A DNA stretch of 60,991 nucleotides, taken from an uncultured Prevotellaceae bacterium. Its GTDB lineage: Bacteria > Bacteroidota > Bacteroidia > Bacteroidales > Bacteroidaceae. The stretch lies in the NCBI GenBank assembly GCA_900320565.1, contig ONSR01000002.1:1-60991 (forward strand), in the 5' to 3' direction. This document shows, piece after piece, positions 53,165 to 60,991 of this stretch; the stretch's first letter is position 1, and every line of letters begins with the position of its first letter. Below the pieces are notes generated by a model, which was given only the letters and a program-made list of their open reading frames with translations, was not told where the DNA came from and made no database searches. Position numbers and translations under genes: made by a program.

Positions 53165-55027
53165 ATGATGAGAAGATTGTTTCTTTCGCTCCTGCTGTTT
53201 GGTATGACAGTTGGAGCTTGGGCACTGCCCAGGGCTGAGTATCCTCGCCCACAGTTTGAGCGCCAGGACTGGCTCAACCTCAATGGAGAATGGACCTACA
53301 CCTTCGACTTCGTTGGCTCCGGCATGGAGAAGCGCCTCTTCGAGAGCAAGGGCTTCGACGGCAAGATTACCGTTCCTTTCTGTCCCGAAAGCAAGCTCAG
53401 CGGCGTTGGCTACACCGACTTTATCAACAACATCTGGTATCAGCGCAACATCCAAATGCCGCAGGAATGGGCAGGACGCAACATCATGCTGAACTTCGGT
53501 GCCGTCTATTACAACAGCGAAGTGTTCATCGACGGACGCCTTGCTGGTCGCCATTTCGGTGGAAGCACTTCCTTCGCCATCGATGTCACGAAGTTCGTTG
53601 CCGACGGAAAGCAGCACTCGCTCGTCGTCCATGCCTACAGCGACACGCGTACCACGAAGCAGCCGGCCGGAAAGCAGAATGTACGCCTCAACCAGTTCGA
53701 GTGCATGTACACCCGCACCACAGGTATCTGGCAGACGGTATGGATGGAACCCGTCGATGAGAATGCACTCCTTCGCACACAAGTCATTACGGACATCGAC
53801 CAGAGCCAGGTCATCCTGCATCCCACATTCTACCGCGAGTCGGCAGCCACACTGACGGTCACCCTGAAGGACGGCAAAAAGGTTGTCGCCACGAAGACCG
53901 TCAAGGCACAGAACAACTCGACAATCGTGCTGCCGGTCAAGGGACAAAAGCTCTGGAGCCCTGAAAATCCCTTCCTCTACGACCTCACATACGAGATGAA
54001 GGACGCCACAGGCAAGGTCATCGACCGCGTGAGCAGCTACCTGGGAATGCGCAAGATTCACGTCGAGGGCAACAAGACGTACCTCAACAACGAACCCTTC
54101 TACCAGCGTCTCGTGCTGGATCAGGGCTTCTATCCCGATGGCATCTGGACCGCTCCGACTGACGAAGCCCTCAAGCACGACATTGAACTCTCACTGGCTG
54201 CAGGCTTTAACGGCGCACGACTTCACCAGAAGGTCTTCGAAGAGCGCTTCCATTACTGGGCCGACAAACTGGGCTACATCACCTGGGGCGAAGCGCCATC
54301 ATGGGGCATGAACGCCAACGACCCAGAGGTTGCCCGCAACTTCCTCAGCGAATGGACCGAGGAGATTCTGCGCGACCGCAACCATCCAAGCATCGTCACC
54401 TGGACACCGATGAACGAGGAATGGTGGCCCGACCGCGTGCAGTTCCCACGTTTCGTGAGCGACGTCTATGACCTGAGCAAAGCCCTCGACCCAACAAGAC
54501 CCGTCTGCGACGTCAGCGGCGGCGTGCACGTCAAGACAGATATCTGGACGACGCACAACTACGAGCAGGATCCCAAGCGACTGAAGGAAGTCATCTTCAA
54601 CGGCGAGCGTTGGTTCCAAACGCCCAACAACACGCTGGACGTTCCGCGCACCAACACCGGCTTCAACCGCCCGAAAGACAACGAGGTCTATGATTACCCG
54701 CGCTACGAGAAAGCCGACAAGCCCTATCTCCTCGATGAGTTCGGCGGCATCAAGTGGGTGAAAGGACAAGACCAGGCGACGGGCAACTCCAATGCCAGCT
54801 GGGGTTATGGCAAGCCGCCACACTCTCTGGAGGAGTTCTACGCACGCCTAGAAGGTCAGGTCGATGCGTTGATGGAGATTGCCGACAACGTCTGGGGCTA
54901 CACCTACACGCAGCTGACCGATGTCGAGCAGGAGCAGAACGGCATCTACTTCTACGACAGAACGGCCAAGTTCGACATGGCGCGCATCAAAGCCATCTTC
55001 TCGAAAAAACCTGCTTCAAGCAGATAA
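53165..55027 (+). CDS. GH2 family glycoside hydrolase (beta-galactosidase/glucuronidase-like)
   Basis: 620 residues; signal peptide ends GAWALP. Sugar-binding jelly roll ~30-195 (LNLNGEWTYTFDF, FINNIWYQRNIQMP), Ig-like ~200-300, TIM barrel ~300-615. Acid/base Glu418 follows Asn417 in the canonical TPMNEEW block; the nucleophile candidate is Glu525 in LLDEFGG. It lacks the C-terminal domains of long LacZ-type enzymes, as in short Bacteroides GH2s. The substrate cannot be assigned: galactoside, glucuronide or mannoside. A promoter with a 7-bp slippage array lies just upstream, and a terminator follows, so it is monocistronic. Confidence 0.92.
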   Translation: MMRRLFLSLLLFGMTVGAWALPRAEYPRPQFERQDWLNLNGEWTYTFDFVGSGMEKRLFESKGFDGKITVPFCPESKLSGVGYTDFINNIWYQRNIQMPQEWAGRNIMLNFGAVYYNSEVFIDGRLAGRHFGGSTSFAIDVTKFVADGKQHSLVVHAYSDTRTTKQPAGKQNVRLNQFECMYTRTTGIWQTVWMEPVDENALLRTQVITDIDQSQVILHPTFYRESAATLTVTLKDGKKVVATKTVKAQNNSTIVLPVKGQKLWSPENPFLYDLTYEMKDATGKVIDRVSSYLGMRKIHVEGNKTYLNNEPFYQRLVLDQGFYPDGIWTAPTDEALKHDIELSLAAGFNGARLHQKVFEERFHYWADKLGYITWGEAPSWGMNANDPEVARNFLSEWTEEILRDRNHPSIVTWTPMNEEWWPDRVQFPRFVSDVYDLSKALDPTRPVCDVSGGVHVKTDIWTTHNYEQDPKRLKEVIFNGERWFQTPNNTLDVPRTNTGFNRPKDNEVYDYPRYEKADKPYLLDEFGGIKWVKGQDQATGNSNASWGYGKPPHSLEEFYARLEGQVDALMEIADNVWGYTYTQLTDVEQEQNGIYFYDRTAKFDMARIKAIFSKKPASSR

Positions 55028-55033
55028 AACGAC

Positions 55034-55063
55034 AAAAGGCTCATGGGAAACCATGGGCCTTTT
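55034..55063 (+). terminator. Terminator of the GH2 gene
   Basis: AAAAGGCTCATGG (55034-55046) and CCATGGGCCTTTT (55051-55063) pair with one mismatch around GAAA. Confidence 0.85.
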
Positions 55064-55096
55064 ACTTTCTCTCTACCCCACTCTTCATGTTAGATT

Positions 55097-55184
55097 GAGC
55101 AACTCGACGTGTTAAACCGGCATACTTAACACGTCGAGTTAAGCAATTAGGCACGTTAAGTTTGCCAACTTAACGTGCCTAGTT
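55097..55184 (+). repeat. 22-bp array G: two perfect 15-bp hairpins
   Basis: Units start at 55097, 55119, 55141 and 55163. AACTCGACGTGTTAA (55101) and its complement (55126) form one hairpin with a 10-base loop; TAGGCACGTTAAGTT (55148) and its complement (55167) form another with loop TGCC. It lies in the convergent GH2/pyrH junction and may also end pyrH transcription. Confidence 0.9.
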
Positions 55185-55209
55185 TTCAATCGACACTGAA
55201 GTCGTTTGT

Positions 55210-55917
55210 TCAGTTATGCACCAAAGTGCCTATTTCCTCGCCGTTGAGGACACGCTTGAGGTTGCCCACGATGTCCATGTTGAAGACGTAGATGGGCAGG
55301 TTATTCTGCATGCACATGGCGGTGGCGGTAATGTCCATCACCTTCAAGCCACGCGAGATGACCTCTTCGTAAGTAATATCGTGGAACTTTGTGGCCGTTG
55401 TATCTTTCTCTGGATCAGCAGTATAGACGCCGTCCACACGGGTGCCTTTGAGCATCACATCTGCTTCGATCTCGATGCCTCGCAGCGAAGAGCCTGTGTC
55501 TGTCGTGAAGTAAGGACTGCCAGTGCCTGCGCTGAAGATGGCCACCTCGCCCCTATTCATCGCCTCGATTGCTTTCCATTTGCTGTAGAACTCGCCGATG
55601 GGCTCCATGCGGATAGCCGTCAGCACACGGTTCTTCTGGCCGACAGAATCGAGCGCGCTGCTCAGAGCCAGCGAGTTGATGACTGTGGCGCACATGCCCA
55701 TCTGGTCGCCCTTGACGCGGTCGAAGCCCTTGCCGGCTCCCGACAAACCGCGGAAGATGTTGCCTCCACCGATGACGATGCCAATCTGCACGCCCATATC
55801 AGCCACTTCTTTGATTTGTGTGGCATACTCATTCAGTCGTTTTACGTCGATGCCGTAGCCTTGTTCACCCATTAAGCTCTCGCCCGAAAGCTTAAGAAGA
55901 ATGCGTTTGAATCTCAT
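55210..55917 (-). CDS. pyrH: UMP kinase
   Basis: 235 residues, the bacterial norm. Phosphorylates UMP to UDP in pyrimidine synthesis; the product feeds nucleotide-sugar synthesis. RILLKLSGESLMG at the N-terminus, GGGNIFRG near 51-58 (phosphate binding) and VDGVYTADPEKD near 160 (the hexamer/GTP-site loop) are diagnostic. Its ATG overlaps the TGA of birA on the minus strand (ATGA), so the two are translationally coupled. Confidence 0.97.
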   Translation of the reverse strand: MRFKRILLKLSGESLMGEQGYGIDVKRLNEYATQIKEVADMGVQIGIVIGGGNIFRGLSGAGKGFDRVKGDQMGMCATVINSLALSSALDSVGQKNRVLTAIRMEPIGEFYSKWKAIEAMNRGEVAIFSAGTGSPYFTTDTGSSLRGIEIEADVMLKGTRVDGVYTADPEKDTTATKFHDITYEEVISRGLKVMDITATAMCMQNNLPIYVFNMDIVGNLKRVLNGEEIGTLVHN

Positions 55918-56681
55918 ATTATATATTTTAGTTGTTTGAATTCATAGCGTCGAATGCCTTTCGCATCCTGCAGGATGATGTGACCCGACTGCTCAACATC
56001 GATAATCTTGGCGCAAAAAACGCCCATTTCATCGATAAATTTATGCTCTTCACCCATTCGGTAGAGACCCTCCTTGTAGTGTTCGTGCAGAGCATCAAGC
56101 ACGTCATCCTTGCCCTCGTCGAGCGACTTCATGTATTGCAAGACACATTCCATGAACTGCTCTAGCACAAGGCGACGCTCTATGTCGTGCCCCACGATGT
56201 CTGCCAGGGAACGCGGATTGGGAGCATCACTCAGGAAGCGTCGCTGGTTGACATTGATGCCGATGCCAATCGTAGAGCACCTGATCTTCGCTCCCTGCAA
56301 GTCGTTTTCGATAAGTATGCCAGCCACCTTACTGTCCTCATAGTAGATGTCGTTGGGCCACTTAATGCAGAAGCCTGGCGCAAACGCATTGAGGGCGTCT
56401 CGAACGGCAAGGGCTGCCACCTCCGAAACAGCGAACATCCGTCGTACAGGCAGGTTGCCCGGCATCAGGCGAAGGCTGAAAAGGAGATTCTTGGCTCGCT
56501 CCGATTCCCATCGATTCGTGTCGGCTCCCCTTCCAGCGCTCTGGAACTCAGCCGTCACAAGCGTCGGGCGTTGGTCGTCCTGCATGTCGAGCCGCCGCAG
56601 GTAGCTGTTTGTAGAGTCCACCTCATCGAGCCGTATCATACGAAAACTCGGCGAATCTTCCAGACTGAATTGCGTCTCCAT
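55914..56681 (-). CDS. birA: Biotin-[acetyl-CoA-carboxylase] ligase
   Basis: 255 residues from ATG 56681; a longer frame up to 56771 passes through the promoter and is rejected. It attaches biotin to carboxylase subunits via biotinyl-AMP. The catalytic glycine-rich loop GRGADTNRWES (~57-67) and KWPNDIYYEDSKVAGILIEN (~118-137) are the BPL signatures. There is no N-terminal winged helix, so this is the monofunctional class I type without repressor function. Start and promoter fit well; the stop overlaps the pyrH start. Confidence 0.95.
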   Translation of the reverse strand: METQFSLEDSPSFRMIRLDEVDSTNSYLRRLDMQDDQRPTLVTAEFQSAGRGADTNRWESERAKNLLFSLRLMPGNLPVRRMFAVSEVAALAVRDALNAFAPGFCIKWPNDIYYEDSKVAGILIENDLQGAKIRCSTIGIGINVNQRRFLSDAPNPRSLADIVGHDIERRLVLEQFMECVLQYMKSLDEGKDDVLDALHEHYKEGLYRMGEEHKFIDEMGVFCAKIIDVEQSGHIILQDAKGIRRYEFKQLKYII

Positions 56682-56707
56682 TGCTCTTTTTTCACGAAAG
56701 GATAGTG

Positions 56708-56741
56708 CAAAGATAGTAAACTTTTCCCTTTTGAAGGCAAA
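56708..56741 (-). promoter_or_regulatory. Promoter of birA-pyrH
   Basis: Minus strand TTTG (56741-56738), 22 nt, TATCTTTG (56715-56708). It sets the birA start at 56681 with a 20-25 nt leader. Confidence 0.8.
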
Positions 56742-56783
56742 GACAAAGCGGAAAAGAGCAAAATAAGACAAGTTTTTAGGCCA

Positions 56784-56819
56784 TTTGCTTCATAATGTGC
56801 AAACTTTTATCTATCTTTG
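56784..56819 (+). promoter_or_regulatory. Promoter of the GH105 gene
   Basis: TATCTTTG at 56812-56819 with TTTG at 56784-56787, a 24-nt gap slightly longer than usual. Diverges from the birA promoter. Confidence 0.65.
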
Positions 56820-56854
56820 CATGGAATTGGAAGAAAACTCATTAAATATTCAAC

Positions 56855-57967
56855 ATGAAACGACAAATTTTAACGATTTTGGCCCTGCTGCTCGCCGTAA
56901 TGGCAAATGCAGCAAAGAAAGATGCCCTGAAAGACTTCCCTCAGGGCAGCACGCCGCAGGAAGTGGGACGTCGCCTCGCCTATCATTTCATCGATGGCAA
57001 GCATGCGACTTGGAGCGACACAAAGAATTTGGGATACCACGAGGTGTGCACCTGGAACGGCGCCATCATGTGGGGGCGAGCCATGGGCGACGATGTGATT
57101 ATCCGCAAAATGAAGGAGCGCTTCGACGACCTCTTGGCGAATCACAAGGAGAACATCCCCGCGAAGAACCACGTGGACTTCAACATGTTCGGTTCCCTGC
57201 CGCTGAGTCTCTACAAGTCCTTCCCTACGGAAGAAAGCTACAAAGAGATGGGGCTCTCGTATGCCGACTCGCAATGGGAACTGCCTGCCAATGCGAAAGA
57301 GAGCGAGAAGCGCCTCGCACGCCAAGGCTACACGTGGCAGACACGAATGTGGATCGACGATATGTACATGATAACCATCGTTCAGGCCTGGGCCTACCGC
57401 ACGACCGGCGACCGCAAGTACATCGACCGAGCCGCTCACGAGATGGTCAAGTACCTCGACGAACTGCAGCGTCCCAACGGCCTCTTCTATCATGCACCCG
57501 ATGTACCCTATTACTGGGGACGAGGCGACGGCTGGATGGCAGTCGGACTCACAGAAGTATTGAAAGCCCTGCCCAAGGACAGCCCCTACTACAAGCGCAT
57601 TATGAAGGGCTATCGGAAGATGATGAAGAGCCTCTTGAAGTATCGCAACGATGAAGGCCTCTGGAATCAACTCATCGATCAGCCAGACTTCTGGACCGAG
57701 ACATCAGGTTCCGCCATGTTCACCTACGCTTTTATTCGTGGCGTGAAGGAGGGTTGGTTGCCTGCTGGGACGTATGCCCCTGCCGCTCGCAAAGCATGGC
57801 TCGCCCTTATACCTTATATTAATAAAGACGGCGACGTGACCAACATCTGCGTCGGCACCGGTAAGAAGAACGACTTCAACTACTATCTGGACCGTCCCAA
57901 GATGACCGGCGATTATCATGGACAAGGGCCGTACCTGTGGTGCGCGGCAGCTTTATTAGAAGATTAA
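56855..57967 (+). CDS. GH105 family unsaturated glycuronyl hydrolase
   Basis: 370 residues; signal peptide MKRQILTILALLLAVMANA. An (alpha/alpha)6 barrel that removes the 4,5-unsaturated uronic acid left by polysaccharide lyases (rhamnogalacturonan or related). Motifs: WNGAIMWGRAMGD (~67-79), WIDDMYM with Asp168/Asp169, the latter two holding the general acid/base candidate, WGRGDGWMAVGL (221-232) and GDYHGQGPYLW near the end. The second GH2 gene starts 27 bp downstream. A preceding promoter serves this CAZyme operon; no lyase is present in the window. Confidence 0.93.
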   Translation: MKRQILTILALLLAVMANAAKKDALKDFPQGSTPQEVGRRLAYHFIDGKHATWSDTKNLGYHEVCTWNGAIMWGRAMGDDVIIRKMKERFDDLLANHKENIPAKNHVDFNMFGSLPLSLYKSFPTEESYKEMGLSYADSQWELPANAKESEKRLARQGYTWQTRMWIDDMYMITIVQAWAYRTTGDRKYIDRAAHEMVKYLDELQRPNGLFYHAPDVPYYWGRGDGWMAVGLTEVLKALPKDSPYYKRIMKGYRKMMKSLLKYRNDEGLWNQLIDQPDFWTETSGSAMFTYAFIRGVKEGWLPAGTYAPAARKAWLALIPYINKDGDVTNICVGTGKKNDFNYYLDRPKMTGDYHGQGPYLWCAAALLED

Positions 57968-57994
57968 TTTCCAAGAGACACACAACATAACACT

Positions 57995-60691
57995 ATGAAA
58001 CATATCCTCTTCTCTTTATTGACACTCGTCGCAATGTTGCCCGCCGTGGCTGGCGACAGGCAGGACTACATCACCCTCGACTCTCGCCTTGGGCACGGAG
58101 GCAACCAGACTTGGTACATGATGCGTGATGGAGAGACAAAGCTGACTGGCCGAGACATCTCGATGCCTGGCTTTAATCCGCAAGGATGGGCAGAAGCCAT
58201 TGTGCCTGCAACTGTCCTGACGAACCTTGTCGAGCAGAAGGTCTATCCCGAGCCTTACTTCGGGCAGACCAACAAACTTGCCAACAACGTCATTCCCGAC
58301 ATTGCGAAAGTGGGAAGAGAGTTCTATACCTATTGGTTCCGAACGGAGTTCATCGTGCCGTCCGACTATAAGGGTAAGCGCATCTGGCTCGAGCCGATGG
58401 GCATCAACTACAGAGCCGAGATATGGGTCAACGGCTATATGATTGGCACGATGGCAGGCATGTTCAACAGCCAGCCGTTCGACATCACCGACCGCGCCGT
58501 GCAACCCGGGCAGGCATCGGCTATTGCCATCCGTGTCTTCCCCGTCGATGTGCCTGGAACAACTGCACCGAAAAGCTGGGGAGCCGTTGGCGAGTGGCAC
58601 AACGGAGGCGATGGATGGATTGGGCAGAACGTATCGCAACTGATGACGGTGGGCTGGGACTTCACCTACGAAGACGGCATCCGCGACCGCAACACCGGCA
58701 TCTGGCGCTCGATTCGACTCTATGCAACAGGTCCCCAACAACTGCGCAGCCCTTATGTCTCCTCGGAACTTTCCCATCCGAACTATGATGCGGCGAAAGA
58801 GACAGTCAGTGTCGAGGTATGGAATCCCGGCACGAATAGTGGAGAATACACCGTCAGCGGAACCATCGAAGACGACGAAGCCAGAAGTATCACCTTCGTT
58901 TCCAAGAAGATGAAGCTGCAGCGGGGAGAACACGCAACCGTCACCTTCACGCCGGAAGACTACCCGCAACTCGTCATAAAGTACCCCAAACTCTGGTGGC
59001 CAAAGAACAAGGGCGAGCAACACCTCTATACGCTTCGACTGACGCTCACTGATGGCAAAGGCAACACGATGGACCGACTCTCCACGCGCTTCGGCATTAA
59101 GGAGGTCATTGCCTCGCGCGAGACGCCCGACAAATCGAAGGTCTTCATCGTGAACGGCCATAAGACTTTCGTCAGAGGCAACAATTGGATACCCGAGGCA
59201 ATGCTCCGCACCAACGACCAAAGGATGGAGACCGAGCTGGCCTACACCAATCAATGCGGCATCAACCTGTTGCGCCTTTGGGGAGGCGGCATAGCGGAGA
59301 GCGACCGCTTCTACGAGTTGTGCGACGAATATGGCATCATGGTTTGGCAAGAGTTCTGGATGACCGGCGACACGAAGCACCCCATGGACGAGCCGCTCTA
59401 CCTGGCCAACGTGGAAAGCACCATGAAGCGCATCCGCAACCACCCAAGCATCGTCATCTATGTGTCGAGCAACGAGAGCACAGCCGTCACAGGTGCCGAA
59501 CAGCTCATCAAGCGTCTGGCACCCGGCATACCATACCAGATGCAGAGCGAATGTGATGGTGTGCACGACGGCAGCCCCTATAAGCAGGTCAATCCGATGC
59601 GCCATTACGAGAACACGGCCTCGGATAGAGGCAGTCGCGTGGACGGCTTCAATCCCGAATACGGCGCTCCGACTTTGCCCATCGTGGAGAGCCTCTACGA
59701 CATGATGCCACGGGAAGACCTCTGGCCCATCAATAAGGCTACGTGGGATTACATGGACGGCAACGGCTTCCACCTCATGAGCACGCTCTACAAAGACATG
59801 GTGAATCAGTACGGCGAGAGCAGGAACATTGAGGAGTTCGCTCGCCGCGGACAGATGGTTGGCGCTATCAATTCGAAGAGCATCTGGGAAGTGTGGAACA
59901 AGAACAAGTTGCAGTATGGCGACCGCTGGTGCTCGGGTCTGCTCTTCTGGTACCACAACTGCCCCAACTGGCAAGTGTGCGCCCGCATGTGGGACTGGTT
60001 CCTGGAACCCACTGCCTCGCTCTATCACACCATGCATGCCCTCGAGCCTCTGCACATCCAATACGACTACCTGAAGAACACGGTGAGTGTGAGCAACGAT
60101 TTCATCGAGCCGAAGAAAGGGCTGAGGGCTAAGGCTGAGCTGTATGACATGCAGAGCCGCAAGGTCAGCACCATAGCGGCAAAGGTCGATGTACCAGCCG
60201 ACGGTGTGGCAAACAACGTGCTGAAGATTGAAATCCCCGATGATATCTCGCCCGTCCACTTCATTGCCCTCGAACTGACCGACAGCAGGGGCAATGTCCT
60301 GAGCCGCAATTTCTATTGGCGTTCCAGCAGTAAGTACGAGGGCAAGAACACCGTGACCGGACCTTGCACAGGCGGCTTCGAGGCCCTTGGCACTATGCCG
60401 GAGGCCAAGCCGACACTGATGACCCGCCGACTTCCCGACAAAGATGGATACCAAGAGTGGGAGGTGACGCTGAGGAACAGCAGCCGACGCATCGCATTCT
60501 TCTGCCAGTTGCTCCTCACCGACCTGCAGGACAAGCCCGTCCACGGCACATTCTACAGCGACAACTTCTTCTCGATGTTGCCCGGCGAGAAACAGGTCAT
60601 CACCATCCGAACAAGGGTGAGCGACGGCACAAAATACCGTCTGCGCTTCTGCGAGAATATGGGGGCTGTGCGAAACATCTCAATAAGGTAA
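57995..60691 (+). CDS. GH2 family glycoside hydrolase, exo-beta-glucosaminidase/mannosidase type
   Basis: 898 residues; signal peptide ends AVAGD. Sugar-binding domain ~25-245 (EFYTYWFRTEF, WLEPMGINYRAEIWVNG), Ig-like domain ~250-365, TIM barrel ~370-730 and C-terminal beta domains. Acid/base Glu494 follows Asn493 in YVSSNEST; nucleophile candidate is Glu555 in FNPEYGAP. The SSNES block and overall length match the GH2 group that includes exo-beta-D-glucosaminidase (CsxA) and beta-mannosidase rather than LacZ. Partner to the GH105 27 bp upstream; it probably acts on the same glycan. A 22-bp array F separates it from the sugar-kinase gene. Confidence 0.93.
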   Translation: MKHILFSLLTLVAMLPAVAGDRQDYITLDSRLGHGGNQTWYMMRDGETKLTGRDISMPGFNPQGWAEAIVPATVLTNLVEQKVYPEPYFGQTNKLANNVIPDIAKVGREFYTYWFRTEFIVPSDYKGKRIWLEPMGINYRAEIWVNGYMIGTMAGMFNSQPFDITDRAVQPGQASAIAIRVFPVDVPGTTAPKSWGAVGEWHNGGDGWIGQNVSQLMTVGWDFTYEDGIRDRNTGIWRSIRLYATGPQQLRSPYVSSELSHPNYDAAKETVSVEVWNPGTNSGEYTVSGTIEDDEARSITFVSKKMKLQRGEHATVTFTPEDYPQLVIKYPKLWWPKNKGEQHLYTLRLTLTDGKGNTMDRLSTRFGIKEVIASRETPDKSKVFIVNGHKTFVRGNNWIPEAMLRTNDQRMETELAYTNQCGINLLRLWGGGIAESDRFYELCDEYGIMVWQEFWMTGDTKHPMDEPLYLANVESTMKRIRNHPSIVIYVSSNESTAVTGAEQLIKRLAPGIPYQMQSECDGVHDGSPYKQVNPMRHYENTASDRGSRVDGFNPEYGAPTLPIVESLYDMMPREDLWPINKATWDYMDGNGFHLMSTLYKDMVNQYGESRNIEEFARRGQMVGAINSKSIWEVWNKNKLQYGDRWCSGLLFWYHNCPNWQVCARMWDWFLEPTASLYHTMHALEPLHIQYDYLKNTVSVSNDFIEPKKGLRAKAELYDMQSRKVSTIAAKVDVPADGVANNVLKIEIPDDISPVHFIALELTDSRGNVLSRNFYWRSSSKYEGKNTVTGPCTGGFEALGTMPEAKPTLMTRRLPDKDGYQEWEVTLRNSSRRIAFFCQLLLTDLQDKPVHGTFYSDNFFSMLPGEKQVITIRTRVSDGTKYRLRFCENMGAVRNISIR

Positions 60692-60694
60692 TCC

Positions 60695-60782
60695 AAAGAG
60701 GTATACCTCTTGAAGCAAAAAGGGCTACCTCTTTGCCCAAAAAGGGCTACCTCTTCACTCAAAGACCTATACCTCTTTGCAG
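60695..60782 (+). repeat. 22-bp tandem array F, four units, cores TACCTCTTT and AAGAGGTATACCTCTT
   Basis: Units start at 60695, 60717, 60739 and 60761. The first holds the same 16-bp palindrome as array E (13552-13567); units 2-3 share GGGCTACCTCTT. Confidence 0.93.
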
Positions 60783-60826
60783 ACAGACTACAGACAAACT
60801 TCCAAACACTGAGAAATTCTTAACCT

Positions 60827-60991
60827 ATGAAATGCCAGGAAAGATTCCAAGAGATTTACAAGCGTGAGCCGGAGGCTATGGCTTTCTGCCCCTATCGCGT
60901 CTGCCCCATCGGTGCACACAGCGATGCGAACCTCGGCAAGATTACAGGCTTGGCCATCGACAAAGGCATCCACCTTGCCTACAGCCCCAAG
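60827..60991 (+). CDS. GHMP-family sugar kinase (galactokinase-like), start only
   Basis: 55 residues are visible from ATG 60827 before the window ends. PYRVCPIGAHSDANLG resembles the galactokinase signature GRVNLIGEHTDYNGG with Glu and Thr/Tyr changed, and GLAIDKGI follows at the right place. Such variants occur in uronate or arabinose kinases and in Bacteroidetes GHMP enzymes of polysaccharide-use loci. It probably phosphorylates the monosaccharide released by the upstream GH105/GH2 pair. The rest of the gene is outside the window. Confidence 0.7.
   Translation, partial: MKCQERFQEIYKREPEAMAFCPYRVCPIGAHSDANLGKITGLAIDKGIHLAYSPK

Noticed and set aside
58016..60544. 842-codon minus-strand open frame opposite the second GH2 gene
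   Set aside because: Exact antisense of a well-supported GH2 enzyme; composition follows the codon structure of the sense gene.
2937..60782. CRISPR arrays at the 22-bp repeats
   Set aside because: Units are contiguous with no unique spacers, no leader, and no cas genes; repeats are shorter than typical CRISPR repeats.
1..60991. tRNA, rRNA or riboswitch genes
   Set aside because: No cloverleaf consensus, rRNA core sequence or recognisable riboswitch was seen when reading both strands; I could not run a covariance search.

Overview
The window looks like a chromosomal segment of a Bacteroidales bacterium, most likely Prevotellaceae. The evidence is a fused SecD-SecF gene; many promoters of the Bacteroidetes form TTTG-N19-24-TAnnTTTG; no Shine-Dalgarno sites that I could recognise; an HU-HIG / phage-lysozyme-like / 'smalltalk' cassette; and a series of secreted proteins ending in a tail such as NLAGQRL-x-KMQKGINI-x-x-GKKVL, the form Prevotella-type type IX secretion (T9SS) C-terminal domains usually take. 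No rRNA, tRNA, CRISPR array, transposase or integrase was seen.

Layout. 1-3.9 kb: a truncated GH92 alpha-mannosidase (minus) diverging from a small secreted protein, then guanine deaminase and a CPBP membrane protease. 4.1-12.2 kb: a very long coiled-coil lipoprotein with an OmpA-family partner, then a secreted T9SS-like cargo and an outer-membrane barrel protein. 12.3-14 kb (minus): smalltalk peptide, P5-like lysozyme domain, HU-HIG protein and a canonical HU. 14.1-19.4 kb: rhomboid protease, membrane-anchored EEP phosphodiesterase and SecDF. 19.8-27.9 kb: three T9SS-like cargo proteins (propeller-like, cleaved-adhesin/choice-of-anchor, GLUG-CE6 esterase fusion) plus a 57-residue peptide gene. 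28.2-35.3 kb: housekeeping run (serine acetyltransferase, 23S rRNA methyltransferase-like protein, DPP-IV peptidase, PurD, a membrane protein). 35.4-41.4 kb: fasciclin lipoprotein (minus), three glycosyltransferases and RNase HII. 41.4-53 kb: EEP-GLUG fusion, a degenerate EEP paralogue and two giant GLUG proteins. 53.1-61 kb: GH2, PyrH/BirA (minus), GH105, a second GH2 and the start of a GHMP sugar kinase.

How they fit together. The window is dominated by export and surface biology: SecDF drives export, seven cargo proteins carry T9SS-like tails, OmpA and coiled-coil proteins anchor or span the envelope, and the CAZymes (GH92, CE6-like, GH2 x2, GH105) point to plant or host glycan degradation. 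No SusC/SusD pair is visible.

The most unusual signal is outside the genes. At least seven intergenic regions hold short tandem arrays that all have a 22-bp period although the repeated sequence differs from locus to locus. Each is built around a short palindrome, and some core sequences recur at loci 30-47 kb apart. A second class, 7-bp tandem repeats, sits directly upstream of two -7 boxes (and of one further gene) where a -33 element is missing. Both look like unrecognised regulatory or structural repeat systems and need a genome-wide computation to settle.
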